Assembly (NCBI RefSeq): GCF_901000735.1
Contig: NC_081542.1
Coordinates: forward strand, 29,866,838 to 29,930,837
Source of the DNA: Corylus avellana
Lineage: Eukaryota > Streptophyta > Magnoliopsida > Fagales > Betulaceae
Reading direction: 5' to 3'
DNA length: 64,000 nucleotides
Under the pieces are notes generated by a model. The model had not been told where the DNA came from. It made no database searches and worked only from the letters and a program-made list of their open reading frames with translations. Positions 58,230-64,000 of this stretch are shown here, piece after piece. Each line of letters opens with the position of its first letter. Position 1 is the first letter of the stretch. A program made the position numbers and the translations under genes.

Positions 58230-60051
58230 TGAATTTCATCAAGTCTTCAACTGAAATCTCCTCAAGACGTCTCCTCCAACACCCCTAAGGGTAATTACAA
58301 ACTACAAACACCAATCAAGCCTAAGCAATGCTTGAACTTGAGGATTGGAAGTGGCTTAGTCAACATGTCTCGTAGCAATTTTCTTCACTATAATATCACC
58401 TTGTGTCACGACCTCCCGAAGAAAATGATATCTGACATCAATGTGTTTGGTTCTCTCATGATACATTTGATTTTTGGTCAAATGTATTGCGCTCTGGCTA
58501 TCACAAAATACAACAGTCTTATCCTACTGCAAACCCAGATCACTAACCAAACCTCTGAGCCAAATTGCTTCTTTCACTACCTCTGTTGCTGCCATATACT
58601 CTGCCTCCGTAGTGGACAATGCAACCGTCGACTGTAAAGTTGCTTTCCAACTAATGGCACACCCCGAGAGAGTGAAAACAAAACCTGTCAGAGATCTTCT
58701 CTTATCCAAATCACCAGCAGAATCTGAATCAACATAACCAGTAACACTGGAACTGATACCACTGCCTCTATCATAGACTAAACCAACATCTGTAGTGCCC
58801 CATAAATAACGGAGTATCCATTTCACTGCTTGCCAGTGAACCTTGCCCGGATTCGCCATGTAGCGACTAACAACACTGACTGCCTGTGAATTATCTGGAC
58901 GAGTGCACACCATAGCATACATGATGCTTCCAACTGCACTGGAGTAAGGAACACATGACATGAACTGCTCCTCCTCCTCACTCTGTGGCGCTGACGTTGC
59001 TGAAAGTCTGAAATGAGCTGCAAGTGGAGTACTCACTGGTTTAGAATTATGCATATCAAAGCGTTCAAGTACTTTCTCAATGTACTTTTTCTGTGACAAG
59101 TACAACTTTCTTGCTTTTCTATCCCTGTGAATCTCCATACCAAGGATTTTCTTCGCAGCACCCAAATCCTTTATTTCAAACTCATCACTCAACATAGATT
59201 TCAATATCTTAATCTCCAACATGCTTTTAGCAGCAATAAGCATGTCATCCACATAGAGTAACAAATAAACAGAAGAACCTTCTGACAATTGCCTGTAATA
59301 TACACAGCTGTCATAGCTACTTCTTGTGTAACCATGTCCGATCATAAAGCTGTCAAAGCGCATGTACCACTGTCTTGGAGATTGTTTTAAACCATACAAC
59401 GACCTCATCAACTGAAAAAACATGATCTTCTTTATCTTCAACAATGAACCCCTCTGGCTGATGCATGTAAATGGTTTCCTCAAGCTCACCATGCAGAAAC
59501 GCAGTTTTCACATCAAGTTGCTCAAGTTCCAAATCATTTAGAGCAACCATGGCAAGTAAAACACGAATAAAACTATGTCTCACAACAGGAGAGAAAACTT
59601 CATTGAAGTCCATACCTTCTCTCTGACTATAGCCCTTTGGTACCAAATGTGCCTTGAACCTTGCATCTTCAACACCTGGGATTCCTTCCTTTTTCTTGAA
59701 GATCCATTTGCAACGAACAGTTTTAGCGTCTTTAGGCAATTTCACCAATTCCCATGTTTGGTTCTTATGAAGAGACTCAATCTCCTCATTCATGGCAATA
59801 ACCCATTGAGCAGACTCACTACTTGTGACAGCTTCTGAGTAAGTGGAAGGCTCCTGGACTGCAGTGTCCTCTGCCACAATAAGTGCATATGCTACCAAAT
59901 CTGCATAGCCATATCTCTGAGGTGGCCTAATCTGCCTCCTCTGTCTACCAGCCACAATACTGGTCTCTTGCTCTTCTTGTGGATCATCATCATTAGAACT
60001 GGAATCATGAACATCTGTAACGGGCTGATCTTGAGTGTTATCTCGCACCCT
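58230..60051 (-). pseudogene. Copia reverse transcriptase and RNase H, broken
   Basis: 60048-59353 encodes the linker and first half of RT (WVIAMNEEIESLHKNQTWEL, KWIFKKKEG, GMDFNEVFSPV, LDVKTAFLHGEL). A frame change near 59420 leads into 59492-58524: SLYGLKQSPRQWYMRF, the catalytic LLLYVDDMLIA, then RNase H parts (GYVDSDSAGDL, LTGFVFTLSGCAISW, STTEAEYMA). A TAG after SDLGLQ (about 58526) truncates RNase H; its final segment (HIDVRYHFL-type) continues past the stop. The YVDD motif is intact. Without repair the product cannot be made as one polyprotein. Confidence 0.88.
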
Positions 60052-61531
60052 CTATGAAGCCTCCACCTGAAGCTCCACCTCCTTGCTAGAACCCTGCTCC
60101 TTTCCTGCAGAAACAATAGACTCCTTTCTTGGGTGAAGCATGGCAGATTCATCAAATACAACAACTCTACTGACTATAAACTTAGGTGATTTAGGATCAG
60201 AACACCACAATCTATATCCCTTCACCCCATCCGCATAGCCTAGAAATATACATTTCCTTGACCTAGGCTCAAGCTTACCATCATTCACATGACAATAGGC
60301 AGGACAACCAAAATTTTTTAAAAATGAATAATCAGCAGGTATAAGGAGTTTTACAATCAATGGCTGTTGATGGAGAACGGTTGACCAAATAGCAAGCAGT
60401 ATTGACCGCCTCAGCCCAAAAATCCCTAGACAACCCGGCATTTGAAAGTAAGCAACCCGCTCTCTCCAAGAGAGTCCTGTTCATCTGCTCAGCGACCCCA
60501 TTTTGCTGTGGAGTATGACTAACTGTGTGATGTCTAGCGATGCCTTCATCCTTACAGAATTTATTAAATTCACCACCACAAAATTCCATGCCGTTGTATG
60601 TTCTAAGTCGCTTGATTTTCTTTCCAGTCTGATTCTCAATTAATGTCTTCCATTGCTTGAAAGTGACAAACACATCACTTTTCTTCTTCAACAACTACAC
60701 CCAGACTTTTCTCGAATAATCATCAATAAATGTAACAAAGTATCGAGCACCACCCTTTGATGGAACCTGAGAGGGACCCCATAGATCTGAATGGATATAA
60801 TCCAATCTATCGCTTGTTCTGTGGATGCCTATACTGAACTTGACTCTGCACTGTTTCCCGAACACACAATGCTCACAAAAGTCAAGAGATCCTGTTTTCT
60901 GGTCACAAAGCAAACCCTGTTTGCTTAGGATTGTCATACCCCTCTCACTCATATGACCCAACCGCATATGCCATAACCGGGTAGTGTCTGAATCTGGATC
61001 ATCTGAAGAAGACACATCAGCTGAACCTGTTACAGTACTACCCTAAAGAAAGTAGAGGCCATCAACCTTGTTACCTTTCATTATAACCAATGAGCCTTTG
61101 CTAACCCGAATGACTCCACCTTCACCGGAATACTTGTATCCAAGGGAGTCCAAAGTGCCCAATGAAATAAGACTTTTCTTCAAATCTGGTATATGTGGAA
61201 CATTCATCAAAGTCCTCACAATCCAATCATGCATCCTAATTCTGATTGTACCAATACCAACAATCGTGTAGGCAACATTATTTCCCATCAAGACTGAACC
61301 ACCATTGACTGAATCATAGGTAGTAAACCAATCCCTTTTAGGGGACATATGAAATGTACAAGCAGTATCAAGGACCCACTTGTCGTTAGAACGATCATTA
61401 GAAACGGTAACTGCAAGGACAAGGTCTGAACCCTTAGAATTTCCTTCCACGACACTAGCCACAGAAGAGGAACTTTGCTTGTCACCTTCCTCTTTATTTT
61501 TCAACTTCGGACATCGGATTTATAATGCCCA
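60052..61531 (-). pseudogene. Copia protease and integrase, broken
   Basis: 61504-61043 carries the protease region ([12 protein letters not shown], with DTA at the catalytic site). A stop follows GLYFL. 61015-60695 carries the integrase zinc domain (LWHMRLGHMS...CEHCVFGKQ), HSDLWGP and FIDDYSRK, then a stop. 60694-60332 carries LRTYNGMEF (the catalytic D-N-G motif reads Y-N-G), PQQNGVAEQMNRTL and the core end. A shift then leads to FGCPAYCHV and KCIFLGYADGVKGYRLW. At least three interruptions are present. Confidence 0.88.
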
Positions 61532-62262
61532 TACTTTTTACAGTAGTAACACTTTACTTTCTTCTTTGACCTGGACTGCGATCGGCCTCTTGATTTACTT
61601 TTACCCGAATCCCTCTCACTAGATCGACCTCTAAAATTAGAAGAATTTTCTGAACGACCCTTAACAAATAAACCCTCTGCCTGATTATCACTACCTTTAC
61701 TATTCAATCTTGTCCTCAACTCCATAGAATTTAAAGCAGATTTAACATCAGCTAAGGAGATAGTATCTCTACCGTACAACATTGAATTAACAAAATTATC
61801 AAAAGCATCCAGTAGTGAACACAACAAAATCAAGGCTTGATCCTCATCATCTACTTTAATATCAATATTTTTCAAATCCAAAATAATTCTATTAAAGTCA
61901 TCAAGATGATCACAAAGAGGCATACCTTCTTTCATCTTGAGGGTATATAACCGTTGCTTCAAATACAATCGGTTTGTGAGGGATTTTTTCATGTACAAGC
62001 TCTCCAGCTTCTTCCAAAGTCCAGCGGCTGTTTCTTCATCGGCAACTTCTCTTAAAACTCCATCTGAAAGAGACAACAAAATTGCACTGTGGGCTTGTTA
62101 TTCAAGTTCCTTCGTTTTCTCCGTTGATGATGTTGATGGCACCTCACCATCCAAAATCTTCGCCAAGCCTTGTTGTCGTAAAAAAGCTCGCATCTTGATG
62201 CGCAAAAGGCTGAAACTATTCTGACCATCAAACTTCTCTACTTCAAATTTTGCAGTAGCCAT
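61496..62262 (-). pseudogene. Copia gag, broken
   Basis: The start MATAKFEVEKFDGQNSFSLL (ATG at 62262) is followed by a stop at 62098-62100. The frame resumes with HSAILLSLSDGVLREVADEE and runs through the capsid-like domain (LWKKLESLYMKKSLTNRLYL) to an Arg/Ser-rich linker and a zinc knuckle [14 protein letters not shown] one-base deletion there shifts the last cysteine out of frame, after which the text continues in the protease frame. Confidence 0.88.
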
Positions 62263-62297
62263 CCCACAAAATAAATACCCGAGCTCTGATACCAGTT

Positions 62298-62885
62298 TGT
62301 TGTGACAAATGCAAATTCCAAGATCACCAAAGAAGTAGAAAAGTGCAGAATAGAAAAATAACACAACCACACAAGACACCAAGATTTAAGTGGTTCGGCT
62401 TAACAAGCCTACATCCACTGGCGGAGACGATCCAGGAGAAATTCACTAACAAAAGAGTGGAGTACAAAGAGTAGTACAAACAAAACCACTCAAACCCAAA
62501 AGCCCCAATACACCCCAATCTCACTCAAAAGAGAATTAGATACAAAAGAGAAAATATTCTCTAAGTATTTCAGAACTCCAAAAGTGAGATCAAAATGAAG
62601 AAAAATGGTGTATCTCTTCTTCTCTTTGCAACACAAGTCTCTCTCTCTCGGCACTCTTTCTTTTTTTCTTTCTCTCTTTTTCTTGCTAAAGTTGCTGCCT
62701 CTCCTCTCCTCTTGATGACCGAATGGCTTAAAAAAAAAACAACAAAGCAGCTTCTAGAAGAAGCTCAATGAATGGAGAAGCCAAAGTGGACGTGTGAGAG
62801 AGAAAACATAAGTCAAAAGTATGGGATGCCATACTGCTGTGGGGCCCACGGTAAGACTTGTGAAAACAAGTCACCAATTCTGACA
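62298..62885 (-). repeat. 5' LTR of the Copia element
   Basis: 588 bases, intact, TGTTG...TGACA on the plus strand. It contains the CCACTGGCGGAGACGATCC segment shared with the other Copia LTRs in the window. The primer-binding site lies just inside, at about 62283-62294. Confidence 0.9.
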
Positions 62886-62972
62886 ATGTCCATACTAGAG
62901 GGAAATGGATCATTCGAACTAGTGACCTCCGCTTCATAAGGTATGGTCCTCAGCTGATTGAGTTACCCCTTT
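62886..62972 (-). mobile_element. tRNA-derived SINE, 5' head
   Basis: On the minus strand the sequence reads GGGGTAACTCAATCAGCTGA (A-box-like), GACCATACCTTATGAAGCGG, and GGTCACTAGTTCGAATGATC (B-box-like). This is a tRNA-related head, followed by a short tail CTCTAGTATGGACAT. The tail continues at 56070-56055 as GACATGTC plus poly-A. The Copia element inserted between the two parts. Confidence 0.6.
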
Positions 62973-63119
62973 GGCACGCGCGCACACACACACATATATA
63001 TTACTATCTTTTTTTATAGAACAACATATACAAGATCTTTAATCCAAATAAAAAAGTCATTGAAACTATTTTTTCCAAATAAAAAAGTCATTGAAACTAT
63101 TTTTTAATTTTAAAAATTG
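62973..63119. other. Microsatellite and paralogue of the BBE 3' flank
   Basis: (GC/AC)n and (AT)n at 62976-63003 precede sequence homologous to 24070-24157 (TTATATAACAAC-like, ACAAGATCTTTAAT, AAGTCATTGAAACT). The AAAAAAGTCATTGAAACTAT phrase is tandemly duplicated here. Confidence 0.55.
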
Positions 63120-63980
63120 GGGATAAATACAAAATTGGTCTCTAGGATGGGTCTAAATTACAAATTACTCTATGTGGTATACAAAATAATTTATAAGTCC
63201 GTGTAGTTGGCCTAAATTACAAATCACTCCATGTACTATAAAAAATAATTTATAGATCTTTTGGGGAGGCCAAAATAACAGTTTATTGTTTGAAATCAAT
63301 TTTCATTAAGCAACTTAACAAAATTTGTTATTGTGCCACGTCATAACCAGTTAAAAACACGAAACGTGTTATTATTAATTCATGATTTTCAAAAATGATG
63401 ACTAGGATTTTTCACATCTTTTTAGGATGCCAACTAAGATTATATATTAGTTATCACTCCACATCATACCACTATAGTAAATTAACATAATCTCTTCTAC
63501 CGCTTCACAGAATGCAACTGTCAAATTCTTGCAAAAGGCTCTCAAATCGCGGTGAAGAAGATGAAAATGGGAGGGGCTTACGCATAGGGTAAACTTTTGG
63601 AGATAGAAGAGAATATGTTAACTTACTGTAACAGTATGATGTGGAGTGAGATCTGATTTGTAATCTTAGTTGGTGTCCTAAAATAATGTACAAAATCCTA
63701 GTTGTCATTTTTTAAAGATAGAATTCATAATAACACGTATTGCATTTTTATTGGGTATGACATAACAAAGTTGTGAATTATGTTAAGTTACTTAACGAAA
63801 TTTGATTTCAGGTGGTAAATTGTTATTTTGGCCTACTCTAAGGACCTATAAATTATTTTTTATACCACAAAAAGTGGTTTGTAATTTTGGCCAATTACAG
63901 GCACCTATAAATTATTTGTTATACCACAGGGGGTGATTTGTAATTAGGCCAACCACAAGGAGCAATTTTACTTTTATCCC
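63120..63980. mobile_element. MULE-like foldback MITE (861 bp) with perfect 9-bp target duplication
   Basis: GGGATAAATACAAAATTGGT at the left end is mirrored by ...CAATTTTACTTTTATCCC at the right, and inverted similarity extends for about 200 bases. TAAAAATTG at 63111-63119 and 63981-63989 is a perfect 9-bp target duplication. The paralogous flank at 24150-24176 shows an uninterrupted CAAAAATTGTTTTGTAATGT, an empty-site equivalent. No transposase is present. Confidence 0.85.
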
Positions 63981-64000
63981 TAAAAATTGTTTTGTAATGT

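Larger units (their letters stand above)
56071..62885 (-). mobile_element. Complete Copia LTR retrotransposon with target duplication, coding region decayed
   Basis: The two LTRs (56071-58213, itself interrupted, and 62298-62885) share TGTTGTGACAAATGC...TTCTGACA ends and are very similar. The element is flanked by ATGTC at 56066-56070 and 62886-62890, a perfect 5-bp target duplication. Reading on the minus strand: primer-binding site TGGTATCAGAGC at about 62283-62294 (complementary to initiator tRNA-Met), gag from 62262, protease, integrase, RT and RNase H to about 58300, and a purine tract (AAGGTGGAGATT) at 58214-58226. Gene order PR-IN-RT-RH is Copia. Several frameshifts and stops make it non-autonomous. 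Confidence 0.92.

Noticed and set aside
59575..59838. Plus-strand ORFs opposite Copia pol (also at 46984-48054)
   Set aside because: Antisense shadows of the minus-strand polyprotein frames.

Overview
This window is a repeat-rich, AT-rich stretch of a plant nuclear genome. The bodies that support this are plant LTR retrotransposons (Copia, Gypsy-type LTRs, Cassandra), plant gene families (berberine-bridge-enzyme-like oxidoreductases, an LRR receptor-like protein, an F-box protein, the Obg-like ATPase OLA1), a plastid-type tRNA-Cys sequence, and telo-box and TGGGCC promoter motifs. A eudicot is likely; I cannot name the species. Four runs of N (8070-8169, 17121-17403, 27309-27408, 49032-49131) mark scaffold gaps, and all lie in or at the edge of duplicated sequence.

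Layout. (1) 1-22.4 kb: three copies of one segment (about 860-5198, 7530-9990, 14520-18640). Each carries, on the minus strand, a small gene of unknown function with a repeated VNWG-x-RR motif, its housekeeping-type leader, and a plastid-type tRNA-Cys-like sequence whose anticodon reads TCA. Copies two and three belong to a larger tandem duplication that also contains the last exons of OLA1. An F-box pseudogene lies at 5404-5930, and a hAT-type element at 20130-21092 is inserted in only one of the copies. (2) 22.4-34.2 kb: a 6.9 kb tandem duplication, each unit carrying a broken BBE-like gene joined head-to-head to an LRR receptor-like protein remnant, followed by two facing Gypsy-type LTRs. 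(3) 34.2-41.7 kb: MULE-like foldback elements and a 5.4 kb TIR element with a near-perfect 9-bp target duplication. It holds two copies of a DnaJ-X-domain gene fragment and Gypsy debris, so it looks like a Pack-MULE. (4) 42.2-53.9 kb: a second 6.9 kb tandem duplication. Each unit has an internally deleted Copia element, a degenerate GTCC-rich minisatellite and a BBE-like gene. The first BBE copy is frameshifted and cut by another Copia element; the second (52289-53911) is the only intact full-length host gene in the window. (5) 54-64 kb: weakly featured sequence, then a complete Copia element (56071-62885, target duplication atgtc) that landed in a tRNA-derived SINE. In its 3' LTR sits a multimeric Cassandra element (56489-58019, target duplication ctcct). 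The window ends with a MULE-like MITE (63120-63980) with a perfect 9-bp target duplication.

Working parts. The functional content appears to be one secreted BBE-like flavoprotein and up to three copies of the small unknown gene. Everything else is pseudogene or transposon. The four BBE-like copies trace a local tandem family of which one member survives.
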